Assembly: GCA_021292105.1 (NCBI GenBank)
Contig: CM037869.1
Coordinates: forward strand, 28,659,536 to 28,723,535
Source of the DNA: Anadara kagoshimensis
Taxonomy: Eukaryota; Mollusca; Bivalvia; Arcoida; Arcidae
Length of the DNA: 64,000 bases
Direction: 5' to 3'
The translations under genes were made by a program, and so were the position numbers. The notes under the pieces were generated by a model. That model saw only the letters and a program-made list of their open reading frames with translations, ran no database searches and was not told the DNA's origin. Shown piece after piece: positions 34,547-46,157 of this stretch (positions within the stretch are counted from its first letter, which is position 1; every line of letters begins with the position of its first letter).

Positions 34547-35107
34547 ACTATTCTGCCTCGATGCAGAAGTATTACCATAGCAACTTGCAATGCACAAAGA
34601 ACAAACGAAATAATCTTGAAGCATTATTGTATTCTGTTCTGTATACATGTATTTTGCTTACTGTACGCACATGCATGTACGTGCATAGGTGGTTGCAATG
34701 TACGAGAGTAAGGTAAAAAGCTACAAATATAAAAGGAAAACTTATTTAGTGACTTGATGAAATCAATCTGACTAAACAGACAAATTAAACATATTGAGAA
34801 CAAATTATTTCCTATATGGTAACTAATAAATATGCTAATTTGTGATAACAAAAAAAAATTATCGGACACTCTAGGTGCTCCAACCAAAATGTAGGGAACT
34901 ACGGAAAGAAACCTAGTAGAATCTTTATATATCTTTATATTTAAAATATATCTGCATATTATCACAATAAAGTACTTCTGCTATGATCTGTCTCTGATGT
35001 GTATCTTCAATATCACAATTACATTAACATAAATGCAGTGTGGTTGAAAAATGGAATTTGAAAGTACCTACGTGAGTACTGCAAGGGTTGACACAGTTCC
35101 ATTTTTA
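34547..35107 (-). repeat. BEL/Pao 3' LTR, distal part
   Basis: It matches 43787-44327 almost throughout, from 'actattctgcctcgatgcag' to 'gacacagttccattttta'. The copy here has extra short repeats, for example 'acgcacatgcatgtacg' versus 'acgcatatacg'. It ends exactly where the inserted block begins. Confidence 0.9.
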
Positions 35108-35255
35108 CGAACAGGGAAGGTACTTCCCTGGAAGTATTGGCATAGGGCTTGAAAAATCTGCTCAGAGCGATCCACCGAACAACTACTCTGACTTTTATCC
35201 GTTCGAGAAATGAAACAGTTCGTTAGATGCTTTAATGTCAAGATGTAATAAAAGT

Positions 35256-35620
35256 GAACTCAACTCTTACAGTTTTCCACCAAAAGCCTTGAAACTTCAC
35301 AGAATGTTTATATGATTATTCCCCATTTTTCCAGACTTTGAAACTTAAGTCATTTTTTAGCAAGTATTTGAATGGGGGTACCGACTTTGTGAGCTCAACT
35401 CCTCTTACCGTTTTCAACCAAAAACATTGAAACTTTACAGAATGTTTCTATAAATATTGAAAATGTGCACCTGACTTTATGGAAATATTTCAGGATTTTT
35501 CCCCATTTTTCCAGACTTTGAAACTTAGTTACTGTATATATCAAAAGATTATCAAAGATGTGCACCTGACTTAATGGCAACCTGGCCCATCGAGTCATCG
35601 ACCCATTTAATTTGATGAAT
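35256..35620. repeat. 180-bp-type satellite units, about two, degenerate
   Basis: 'ctcttacagttttc.accaaa', 'ccttgaaacttcacagaatg', 'cccatttttccagactttga' and 'gaatgggggtacc' recur in the same order as in the array at 54331-54893. The first unit is shortened by an internal deletion. Confidence 0.8.
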
Positions 35621-35840
35621 GTAAGATAAAATACTTTGAATAAATTACACCAATTGATTTATATTCCCTTTTCATTGATAATTTTTCTTTTAAGTATTAT
35701 TTTTTAAAATTTTTGAAACAATATGTAAAATGTAACAATCAATTTTGAAAGTTTATTTTACGTTTTAAACATAACCCCTTCTCCCTATTGGGATATAAGA
35801 AAATAAACCTTCCCTTTCCGTGTGTAAAATTGCCTTTTTA

Positions 35841-38800
35841 GGTCACCCGAGCAACCTCCTGAAGGTGACCTATAGTGGAAGTTGTTTATCGGTTGTGCTG
35901 CTTGCATGATAAACATTTTCAACTTCTCCAGAACCAGTTAACCATTGATAGTGAAAGTGGATATGGATGTTTCTTGGGCAAAGTCCTTTCAAGTTTGTGA
36001 AAATTGGTTGACCTTAACCTATATTTAAGGTCATTGTGACCTAAATTAACAAAACCTTAAAGGTCTTTTTGTCATGAACCAAAATGGATATGAGCTTGAA
36101 ACTTCATATATTGCATCAGGACAAAAAGGTCTTCCAAGTTTGTAAAGGTGATTGACCTTGACATACAATTAAGGTCAGTGACCTAAAATAATAAGACCTT
36201 TAAACATCTTGTCATGAACCAAAAGGACTATGACCTTGAAACTTTATATATAGCATTAGGACAAAAAGACCACATTGACCTAAAGAAGTAAAAATCTTCT
36301 TGTCATGTATTGAAAGGTCTAGGAGATTGAAACTCCATATACATGTATAAAGCATCAGGAGATAAAGCTTTTACTAAGTTTGCAAAGCTGGTTGACCTTG
36401 ACCTACGTTCAAGTAACCTTTCAACCTTATTTAGCATCACAATGAAAAGGTATACCTAGTTGGTAGTTGAATTAAAGAAGTACAAACATCTTCTTGTCAT
36501 GTATTGAAAGGTCTAAGAGCCTGAAACTTGATATACATGTATACAGCACCAGGATATAAATCTTTACTAAGTTTGCAAAGCTGGTTGACCTTGACCTATA
36601 TTCAAGGTCATAGTAACTTAGTAGAATAACCTTGGAACATCTTATTGTCATGCATTAAAAGACCTAGGCACTTTAGACTTCATATACGATTCCAGAACAA
36701 GAACCTCTTGTAGGTTACAAAGCTGATGATGTTGACCTACTCTCAAGGTCATAGTGACCTAAAGTAGTAAGACCTTAATGTCTTCATTTTATGAACCCAA
36801 AGGCCTATGAGCGGGAAACAAAAAAGGTCTACCTAGTATTGGAAGCTAGATTATCTTGACCTATATTCAAGGTCAAGGTGACTTTAAGTAAAAGTTAAAC
36901 TAAAAACACTTTGTCACGAGCAGAAATGACTAGAATGGTCAAACATTCAGGACATAACGCTTTACTAAAATCGCAAAGTTGGTAGACCTTTACCTACTCT
37001 CAGGTCACAGTGACAAAAATAAAGACTTGAAACATTTTTTTGTTATGAACTAAAAGGCCTTGTAGCTTGAAACTTCACATACAGCTTTAAATGGGAGTCC
37101 GCGGTAGTTCCTACCGACCTAAAATGATTAATGGCTTTCTGTCTGATGACAAGAGGGTGAAGCTAAAAATAGCAACACATTGTGTTTGTAAACATTACGC
37201 ACATGGGTACACAGACCAGTATAAAGGGGTATTCAGATACAGAGCAAGTACTGTTAATCGGTCTTATTATATGGCATGATAAAAAACCAGTGAAATTAAA
37301 ACTTTTGAAGCAAAGTAAAAAAAATCAAATTCAATTTATTTTAATTGCACTAATTGAAGTGATTTATATCCATAAAATAAATAAAACATGTTACCTCTTT
37401 AATGAGAAGTTTGCCTTCTAGCTGTGGATTGAATTTATTGGAATTTTTTAAGATAAATACATGTAAATAAATAAATAATTTGCATGAAAGTCCAAACTGT
37501 TTTATTTTTATCATTTCAAATTATAGGTTTATTATCAGAAGATGTCACATTTTTAAGTTCAACTTGATACAATGCATATTTTTTAGCATCATTTTGATCA
37601 AAAATGTTTACCAGAATATATTTCCTTCAAACCAGGGTATTCATAATTATATTCTGATTTTCTCAATTGCTTCTACCGGTACCCTACATTTTTGCTGTAT
37701 TCACTATTCAGAAACAGATGGATCACTTTACAATCTTTAATTTGTTGGTAATAACAATTAACAGGACAAAAATGTCATTTCTGTTTTCATTCCAACTGTT
37801 TATTTCAATACCAATTGTAATCTTTTAGAAATTCATTTCCCCAGGTAAAATCACTTTCTAAACTTTGTAAATAACAGTAAGAATGATTTATGTCCTCATG
37901 GTATAGGTAACACCAGCTGACCAGGTCAACATCCATTTTAGGCGGGAAAACTATTGAATTGTCCAGTGTGTATTTGTAAAGTTTATTTGTCATTTATTTA
38001 AAAAATAGTGGATTATATAGACTTTAGAAACGGAAGATAAGAAAGGAAACTTATTTAACAAGTTATGTAATTTTTTAATCTACCATGTCAGGATTGGATT
38101 TTTAATCATTTAGAAATTAAAATTGTGCGAATGAACAGAATTTGATATGTTCTACAAGATATAGATTTGTGAAAATTAATGCCTTACCATAATCCAGTGA
38201 TACCGGTAATATAGGAATGTTTAGGTATGATGTAGATGACAAAAACAATATTAAAGAGGTCAAGTTTTTGTATACTCAGACAGTGGAACTTTGTCACAAA
38301 TAGTCATTGAATATAGAATTAGAAAAGCATGTTTTTTATGCTGCTAAGGCACTGGACAGTCTAAAAACAGGTAATTTGAATGTGTGATGTCCAGGAATTT
38401 GTATTGAAAAATCACATCTTAATCAACTTCTTACTTAATTGTGCAAAACACAAACCATTGTTGATATCACTGCACGGATGGAAACGTTTTACTATCATAA
38501 ATTATATAAATAATAACCATAAATGGATCTATACATAAAATTTGGATTTCTCATTGGTGAGTTGTTGTTTATATACATATATTTGTATTATAAATTTAGT
38601 GTATTGATTCTGTTTTAGTCAAACATAATTTAATCTGTTATTGTCTAGAAAGCACATGGTGTTGTTTTGGTCACATGGCCTAGTTGAAAGTTCACATATC
38701 CCATATATGGAATAGGTTTATTTGAATCAGCCCCTGCTTCAAATATTTACAGTGTGATTACATTTTAATTACAGAATTTTCAAAAGTAATTTTTTGTCAT

Positions 38801-39318
38801 GATGTGCAACACATTCAGATGAGTTCGCATGCCAAAAATTGAAACTATGAAAAATTTTTGACAATAGTTACTGAAAAAAATATTGCCCTGTCATGAAAGG
38901 TGCAAGAAACTGAGACGTTTTCAAATTAGGCTCCTCCCATTTCCTTTTATACTGCTGGCCCGGCTTTAAACTTCTCATATAGCATCAGGACATGAAGCTC
39001 TTCCAAGTTTGTGAAGTGAATTACCGTGACCTAATGAAATGAAACCTGAAAACATCTTCTTGTCATCAACCAAAAGGCTCAAAAGTTCTACGAATTGTGG
39101 GAAACTAGTTGATCTTGACCTATATTCAAGGTTGTAGTGACCTTAAGTAGTATGCAAAACTTTAAAACGTCTTTTTCATTTAATGAAAACATTAAGGCTT
39201 GTACATGTAATTTGATATATAGTATCAGGATGAAGTTCTACTTTGATTGCGAAGCTAATTGACCTTGGCCTATCTTCAAGCTCTATACTAAGTTGGTTGA
39301 CCTTAATCTCGGGTGACC
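35841..39318. mobile_element. AGGTCA-rich repeat with 11-bp terminal inverted repeats, interrupted
   Basis: It starts 'ggtcacccgag' (35841-35851) and ends 'ctcgggtgacc' (39308-39318), a perfect 11-bp inverted pair. The start also folds on itself ('ggtcacc...ggtgacc'). Inside, phrases of the type 'ttgacctatattcaaggtca' and 'gcttgaaacttcatata.agcatcaggac' recur every 100-200 bases. Homology to this pattern stops at about 37084 and resumes at about 38964, so the middle is foreign. It has no coding capacity. Confidence 0.7.
37092..38962. mobile_element. 1871-bp unidentified insertion within the AGGTCA-type repeat
   Basis: It is flanked on both sides by 'gctttaaa' (37084-37091 and 38963-38970), a possible 8-base target duplication. 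A short inverted match 'aaatgggag' lies close to both ends, but clear terminal inverted repeats are not visible. The interior is AT-rich without recognised protein. An 8-base duplication would fit a hAT-type element. This is inference, since the target sequence itself is repetitive. Confidence 0.4.
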
Positions 39319-39582
39319 ATTGCTACAACAGCAGCCTACCTTTTTGAAATCCCGGCTGGAACACTGGTCTGACTCAACAGTGACAGTTCATATCATCTTA
39401 TCGTTATTTTGGTCCTTGGGAAGCATTTGGAGAAGAAATTAGAACAACATCTGGGACTGATGCTAAAATTTAATTGCCTTTCTTTGACTGAATACTTTGA
39501 AATTACAAACAATGCAGTTTATTGATAGTAAGATCAAGATCCAATTTCCCTTTTCGGTCAGCACCATCGGTGCTTTGATTAT

Positions 39583-39807
39583 GATATTGGGACAAAATAA
39601 GAAATTATAGGAGTTATCCAAGTTACCGATAGTTTTTCGTGAGTTCAAATACTTAATCTATGCTTACACTGCGAGCTGTCAGATTTCAAAAGAATATAAA
39701 TATCAAACTTTCAATTTGAAGACGAAGTCTGCAAAAACGTGGTCACAACGCACATTAACAAAAGATTTCTAATCAAGGGAGGTAATTCACTGAATAATCA
39801 AAGGCAC
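39583..39807 (-). repeat. BEL/Pao 3' LTR, proximal part
   Basis: It matches 44328-44558, from 'gatattgggac' to 'atcaaaggcac', with shared 'ccaagttaccgatagttttt' and 'gtctgcaaaaacgtggtcac'. On the minus strand it is the start of the 3' LTR and directly abuts the truncated pol. Confidence 0.85.
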
Positions 39808-42800
39808 CGTGCGAGGTATTCCAAGATTGTTCAAACTCTGAAGTTAATCGCACCAATCTGTCCAGTCTCCTCTGTGAGCAAGAGACAACGGTTCGTCCCA
39901 ATTTGTGCCGGACGGTGACAGTTCATGCAGTAATATTTTGCCACTTATCGTGATCGGCGCAAGAACACCAATTGGGTCAAAAACTATTGATCAAGGATAG
40001 CAAGCCTCTGCGGGTGTATGGCTTATCACTGAACTGAATGTCAAACACAAAATGGTCTCAATTTAAAACCCATGACTGACCTAAACTATGCTGTACTGGC
40101 AGTGATTCTGCTCCTAGGCACAAATTCTTCAGATCTTTGCTGAGATCTTCAACTGGAAATGCAGCCATGACCTCCATAAAGTTCGACGATATTTTGTGCA
40201 GTCTGATATTTCCTTCCTTCATTAAAGCACCTTGAGTTCGTCGAATAATATCAACGGCCTTGCCTGCGTTCGGTAGTGATAAGACCATCATCTACATAAA
40301 AATTGTTTGTTATGAAGTCACTGACATCTGTGCCAAATTCAACCTTACTTATGGATGCCACTTTGCGAAGTCCGTATGTTGCCACCGCGGGGGAAGGCCG
40401 ATTCCCGAAGACATGTACTTTCATGCGGTATTCTATTATCTCATTATTGGGGTCGTTATCACGATACCAGAAAAAACGTAAGTAGTCACGATGAGCTTCA
40501 TTCACATAAAACATTTGTTCTACATCCGCTGTCACAGCGACAGCATCCATACGAAACCGTAACAATATTTCTAGCAGGTTATTGGTCAAATCGGGCCCAG
40601 CCATTAGCATATTGTTTAGCGATACACCTTGAAATTCAGCGGAAGAGTCAAACACGCCTCTTATTTGATCTAATTTTCGTGGGTGATACACACCAAATAA
40701 TGGAAGGTACCAACAGTTCCCATCAACGTCTGCTGAAGCCACCTCGGCCACACCACTGTCAAAAACTTTCTTAAGACTGGTATCGAGTAACTGAGCTCTT
40801 CTCCAAGCGAGTGATCTATTATTTGGAAGAGTGGCGGTGGTCGATTTGAAAGGTAACGGCGCAGTCCAGTAGTCCTCATTGTTTTTCTTAAAACTCCTTA
40901 TCCATGATATCTAGAAATTTACTATTTTCAACAGAAAGACCAATATTGTCGTCATTACTTGCCGTTTGAAATATCATATCGCATGTATAGCAACTACTGA
41001 AATGTCCTTCCACCTTTAAATTTTTGTTAAATGGTTTGAATCTAGTTCCTCGACCATTACTGATAACATTGGTCTTATTTACATACAAAACATCAGGCCT
41101 GTGTACCTTATTCCGTGTACAGATTTCACTCACAATAACCCATCCTAATTTTAATCTCTGTGCAAAGGGAAGTCCTTTAGGTCCAACAATTTGTTCATTC
41201 ACATGATGTGCTTCTGTGAGATCCCTGCCTTTAAGAAGCTGAATAGTAACGGACGAATCAAGCGGTGGTATATCCCTAGCAATTTTTCTCAAATGAACAT
41301 AAGAACTTGCTATTTCCGGTGTATGTATTTCTGACCTCTCATCAGGAATGTCGTCACACTCGATTAAAATTGGCAAATCCATTCTGTTTTTCATGGTTTA
41401 ACGACTCGACAACCAAGCCATTAGCACATCGACCGGACTTCAGAGTGTTTCCTGCACACGTAGTACACAATTAGTGCATATGTGATCGAATCTCGTAATG
41501 CCCAAACGATCAAATAACTCTGACGAACCCAATGACTTATTGCTCTGATCATCTAAAATCGCGTACACTCGAATAGACTTCCTGGGTTGTCCAATTGGGT
41601 ACACATTCACAAGTACTATTTTACCACATGAACTTCCGGTAAACTCAGAACCACAAAGTGTAGTGCATTTTGATGATACAGATTCCGGCTCCTTACCACT
41701 ATGCTCCCCGCCATGAGAGGATGAACCTACATTCGATGGAACTGACTCTGAATTAGGCACAATGTGCATAACAGAACAATGACTGATACTGTTACATTCG
41801 TTACACTTAACCTGTGCACGACAGTTGCGAGACACGTGTGTATTTGATATGCAACATCGAAAACAACTTGTTGTTTTTTAAGAACTTTTTCCGTTCATCG
41901 TGAGACTTAGCCTTGAAAGCGCGAATGTTATCAGTCTAATGTAAAGGACAGCTGTGCAACTGTTGACCTTGAGCAGAGGTCTTCATTCTGGTACTTTGCT
42001 CAACCAACGTTTTTCTGTTTAATACATTTGAGGTGTGAGGAAATTTTCCTTTTCCCTTTCATTCTGATAATATTCATACATAAATGCAGGGTCATTCTTA
42101 ATCGTACTTATTTCTCTAATGAAATCAACAAAAAATGAGAATGGTGGAAATGACACTTTTTCTCTTAACTTGTAACTAGCAGCTCGTGTTGTCCATTTTT
42201 CTTGAATACCGTATGGTAGCTTGTTAACAATCGGTAGGATGCCAGACGATGCATCATAGTATGAAAGGAGTGTGGAATATTTCTCGTTCTCCTTGCAAGA
42301 TTCGATCTTACTGAGAATGTCTAGTGAGTCATATAATTTTCCGGGATTTTCGGAAAGTTATTTAATTTCGATTTCAAGGCCGATTCTACCATCTCTGGTC
42401 TACCATAGCGTTCTTCTAAACGATCCCAAATTCTTTGAAGACCGCGAGCCGGATTGTTTATATTTGCTGCGCGTAAACTTGATGCAAACTTAGACGAAAC
42501 TGGGCCAAGCCACTTAGATAATAAGTCCAACTCTTCAAAAGGTGTCACATGTAATTCCCTGACAATACTTTGGAAACTTGATTTCCATGTAGCAAAGGTT
42601 TCCGGACGGTCATTAAATGGCGTAAAACGAGAAAGCAATAATCTTTTTTGAGCAAAAAGCGAGTAATATCTGATATATCAGACGTATTCCTGTGATCAGA
42701 TGGATTGTTGTTACAAGCTGCACTAAGGTTAAATATAGACGCACACGGGTTCAGACACTTAGCCGGGTTATACACATATGAATGTGGTGTGGGTTCAAAG

Positions 42801-43760
42801 TTCAGCTTTTGACGCAGCAGTGGAATTCCCGCACTTGTTTCACTACGTTCAAGACCAGAATTGCATGGAGCTTGTTTGGTGTTCTCTTTTACATTCCTGT
42901 TATATTCAAATTTAAGATTTTGAGTTGGTAACTGATTAACATAATTTTCTGTTAATGCCATGCGATCAACTTCCTCTCCAATAATCGGTCGCACCGGTGA
43001 TAAGTCTCTACTTCCAGATTCCGATCCCTCATTCTCAAGGACTTTAACTTCGGCAATAGCAGTTTCAGTCTGTTGTTTTAATAAAGATAAGTTTGCCGCT
43101 ATTTCAGCTTTCTGTCTAACAGATGCAGCTTTCAAAACAGATTCCTGCTCCTCGGCGACTGCTTTTTCCCGTAGCAACTGTGCCTCCTTTTCCATATATA
43201 TTAAACGAGTTTTTTGCATTTCCGCTTTGATTCGCTTACGTGATAAAGCAGAATTACTTGATCTTTCAGACGGCGTTTTTCTTCCTGCTCGAGAACCAAC
43301 AGAAGTATTCGCTGCAGCTTCTAATTTCGACTGTTTTATCTGTTCTAGAACATTTTTGACAATATTTTTGTTTTTCTTACAACTATTCATATGATGTTCT
43401 AATGCCGCCTGACTGTCATGAGTATTTGTTCCTTTTAAGTATGCAAGCTATTCATCAGAGATTACGTTAAAATGTTCACAACTAGATAACAGTTCTTGTT
43501 CGACACGCTTGAGGGACACTAGATCAATTTCACATTCACTGACTTTGACCAGTATATTTTCAATTTCAAACCACGATTTGTCAAGTCTCTTTTCGAAGTC
43601 TTCACAACGACTGTCATACAGTTCTCTACCCTTTTCTGTTAATGTTCGGTTTCGTCTCTCATCTTTGAGTTTGGGTTCGATGTAATAAATCAGCAGTGTT
43701 TGACGCTTGCAATTCCATTACGGTCAGTTGCTGATTGAATTCTGATGAACACCTTGACAT
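39808..43760 (-). pseudogene. BEL/Pao gag-pol remnant (RNase H and integrase missing)
   Basis: Reading down the minus strand from about 43760: an N-terminal gag with 'LTEKGRELYDSRCEDFEKRL'; an 'MNSCKKNKNIVKNVLEQIKQ' segment and a long Lys/Glu/Ala coiled coil (43390-43030); then 'LSRFTPFNDRPETFATWKSS' and 'LPYGIQEKWTTRAASY', typical of BEL gag; Cys-rich knuckles ('CFRCCISNTHVSRNC', 'CNECNSISHCSVMH'); and an aspartic protease region with 'RVYAILDDQSNKSL' (41640-41500). The reverse transcriptase follows with 'AVTADVEQMFYVNEAHRDYL', 'NRPSPAVATYGL' and 'NNFYVDDGL'. The last part is 'VFDPIGVLAPITISGKILLH' and 'LNNLGIPRTV', and there pol meets the LTR. Frameshifts and stops occur at several points (for example near 42640, 41880, 40750 and 40270). 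Confidence 0.85.
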
Positions 43761-43786
43761 GACACAATCGGAATAGCAGTCTTTTT

Positions 43787-44558
43787 ACTATTCTGCCTCG
43801 ATGCAGAAGTATTACCATAGCAACTTGCAATGCACAAAGAACAAACGAAATAATCTTGAAGCATTATTGTATTCTGTTCTGTATACATGTATTTTGCTTA
43901 CTGTACGCATATACGTGCATAGGTGGTTGCGATGTACGAGAGTAAGGTAAAAAGCTACAAATATAAAAAGAAAACTTATTTAGTGACTCGATGAGAGCAA
44001 ACTGACTAAACAGACAAATTAAACATATTGAGAACAAATTATTTCCTATATGGTAACTAATAAATATGCTAATTTGTGATAACTAAAATTATCGGACACT
44101 CTAGGTGCTCCAACCAAAATGTAGGGAACTACGGAAAGAAACCTAGTAAAATATTTATATTTAAAATATATCTGCATATTATCACAATAAAGTACTTCTG
44201 CTATGATCTGTCTCTGATGTGTATCTTCAATATCACAATTACATTAACATCAATGCAGTCTGGTTGAAAAATGGAATTTGAAAGTACCAACGTGAGTACT
44301 GCAAGGGTTGACACAGTTCCATTTTTAAGATATTGGGACAAGATAAGAAATTACAGGTCTGGAGTAATCCAAGTTACCGATAGTTTTTCGTGAGTTCAAA
44401 TTCTTAATCTATGCTTACACTGTGAGCTGTCAGGTTTCAAAAGAATATAAATATCAAACTTTCAATTTGAAGATTAAGTCTGCAAAAACGTGGTCACAAC
44501 GCACATGAACAAAAGATTTCTAATCAAGGGAAGTAGTTCACTGAACCATCAAAGCACT
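43787..44558 (-). repeat. BEL/Pao 5' LTR, intact
   Basis: An uninterrupted 772-base LTR. It aligns with 34547-35107 and 39583-39807, which defines both the LTR ends and the inserted block. It should hold the promoter and the polyadenylation signal of the element. 'tataaat' stretches occur but I cannot assign a start site. Confidence 0.85.
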
Positions 44559-44739
44559 GAAGGTACCGTCACAGAGACATTGAAGCAACTTAGAACGATG
44601 TAGTTGTTTATGTTTTAAAACTACATCATTGTTTGTAAGACCATAATAAGAATGGTTGTAAAGTTTGTAAAAGAAAAATTAAACTTTGTATGTGTTTGTA
44701 TTGCTTGTTTGTTTTATTATAATTACTGTTGTCAACTTT

Positions 44740-45149
44740 TCAGGTCTGCGTATGGTCAATTCTGGATTTCTGCGCTTAAAATTCAGCCACCAGTGTTTTC
44801 CAGGTTTCCCATTTTTAAAAGGTGTTCTGATACGCATGGATGTTACTAACTGGCCCACTTTAGTGAGTACCTGGGTTTTAGTCATCCCAACACCCATTTC
44901 AGCTGCTTTCATTACTTTTGTGGCTAAAGTCTTCTCAGCATTGTAGGGTAATGCGATTGGTTGTCCTGGAACCGAGCCGGGTTCAGTCCTCCCCCTTATA
45001 TAATCGTTTATTGTGGCCTGTGGTACGCCTTACACTTTTGATGCTTGTCTTTGGCTCATACCCGACTTGACATCACTTAGTGCCTTCTCAAGTGTCTCGG
45101 TGTCGTATTTTTGATATACTTTAGTGGATTTCTTCTTCATTCTATACAT
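44740..45149 (-). pseudogene. pogo-type transposase, N-terminal DNA-binding exon
   Basis: From an ATG at 45147-45149 the minus strand reads 'YQKYDTETLEKALSDVKSGM' and 'SQRQASKV', a TAA stop, then 'GVPQATINDYIRGRTEPGS', 'LPYNAEKTLATKVMKAAEMG', 'GMTKTQVLTKVGQLVTSM', 'NGKPGKHWWLNFKRRNPELT' and 'IRRPEK'. This is a psq-type helix-turn-helix followed by a CENPB-type helix-turn-helix, as in pogo-group transposases and genes derived from them. After 'RRPEKLTT' the frame runs into AT-rich sequence. No DDE domain is found. A single stop in the first domain marks it as a pseudogene unless that base is a read error. Confidence 0.8.
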
Positions 45150-45265
45150 CTTCTGAAAACGGATTTAAAAACAAAAGAGTATAATAGCAACATATTCTTG
45201 ATTTGGTTTTACAAATCAAACATGAAAATCAGTGCATATACTGTTTTTGTATATATATATATATA

Positions 45266-46130
45266 CAGTATAACCTGCTATAAAGTCCACCTCTGTATAA
45301 AGTCCACCTGTCTATAGCAACCAGTCTGAAGTATCCCCAATGGATTTTACTATATAATGACCCTGTATATAAAGTCCACCTGTCTAATGTGAATAGAGTC
45401 CACCCTTTTTAGTCCCAAATGACCCCTCAACCTGTCTATAAAGTCCACTTTTTCAATCATTTTTTTCTACTTTTTGAGAATTTTATGATGTCTAAGTTAT
45501 GCAAAACAGTTTTAACCAAGTAATTCTTATATTCTGAATGCATGAAGATAAGAATATAATTATTATAATGAGAATTCTTTAAATATTGTATATATAGTGA
45601 CATTTACAATTTTCTGTAAAAGAGTATAATTTTGAGTTATAATAAGTTAAAATTTGAGCAATAAATAGATGAACTCATTATTCTCATGTCAATGACTGAA
45701 GCCATTAGATCAGAAGCTAAAAAAGTCTTTGTTATTTACAGGTAGAATGTTTTCTATACCTATCACTTAATTAGTGACACCCCTGCTTCTTAAAAAAACA
45801 AAGAGAATCAGTTAAGTGTATACTGATTAGATAAACTGTTACAATGTAATCAAAAATACAGTCCCTCAAGATTAAAGTACACTTTCAAATATTTAAATAT
45901 TTTCTGTAATTAAATCTGAATAATCAATTAAAAAAATTCTTTAAAAAAAACATTTAAGAAATAATTAAGTATTTTAATAAGTACCACATATTTTTCACTC
46001 ATTTTTATACCAGTATCAACAATAAAAGTTTACTCGTTCATAAGAGGTGACCCTCTATATAAAGTCCACCTGTCTATTAAGTCCACTTTTGCTCAGTCCC
46101 CTGGGTGGTCTTTATACACAGGTTATACTG
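45266..46130. mobile_element. 865-bp MITE with pogo-like terminal inverted repeats
   Basis: The ends are CAGTATAACCTGCTATAAAG at the left and its counterpart CAGTATAACCTGTGTATAAA read inward from the right. They continue with 'tccacc' and 'gaccacc', giving about 28 bases of inverted repeat. 'TA' lies immediately outside both ends, as expected for a TA target duplication. Subterminal 'aagtccacctgtcta' phrases are repeated several times at both ends. There is no coding capacity. CAGTATAA-type ends and a TA duplication fit the Tc1/mariner-pogo group. It lies 116 bases from the pogo-type exon, but whether that transposase mobilised it is unknown. Confidence 0.85.
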
Positions 46131-46157
46131 TATATATATATATATAGATCGGCACTT

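Larger units (their letters stand above)
35108..39582. mobile_element. 4475-bp block inserted into the BEL/Pao 3' LTR
   Basis: The limits are set by comparison with the uninterrupted LTR, where 'gttccattttta' at 44327 is followed at once by 'agatattgggac'. Here those sequences are at 35107 and 39583. 'tta' or 'ta' may be duplicated at the junctions. The block contains 180-bp-type satellite units (35256-35620) and an AGGTCA-type repeat (35841-39318), itself interrupted. It encodes no recognised protein. Confidence 0.75.
34547..44558 (-). mobile_element. BEL/Pao LTR retrotransposon, internally deleted and interrupted
   Basis: Two long direct repeats bracket a minus-strand BEL/Pao gag-pol remnant. 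The 5' LTR is 43787-44558 (772 bases). The 3' LTR is in two pieces, 39583-39807 and 34547-35107, separated by a 4475-base insertion; together they make 786 bases. Without the insertion the element is about 5.5 kb, with about 4 kb between the LTRs. That is short for the superfamily because the end of pol is missing. I could not find a convincing 5-base target duplication or a primer-binding site next to the 5' LTR. Confidence 0.8.

Noticed and set aside
40260-40774. Three overlapping plus-strand ORFs
   Set aside because: Antisense of the BEL/Pao reverse transcriptase.
42960-43394. 144-codon plus-strand ORF
   Set aside because: Antisense of the gag coiled-coil region of the BEL/Pao element; its Ser/Phe/Ala-rich composition is the mirror of Glu/Lys/Ala codons.
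43740-43786. Primer-binding site of the BEL/Pao element
   Set aside because: No clear complement to a tRNA 3' end could be recognised next to the LTR, so none is annotated.
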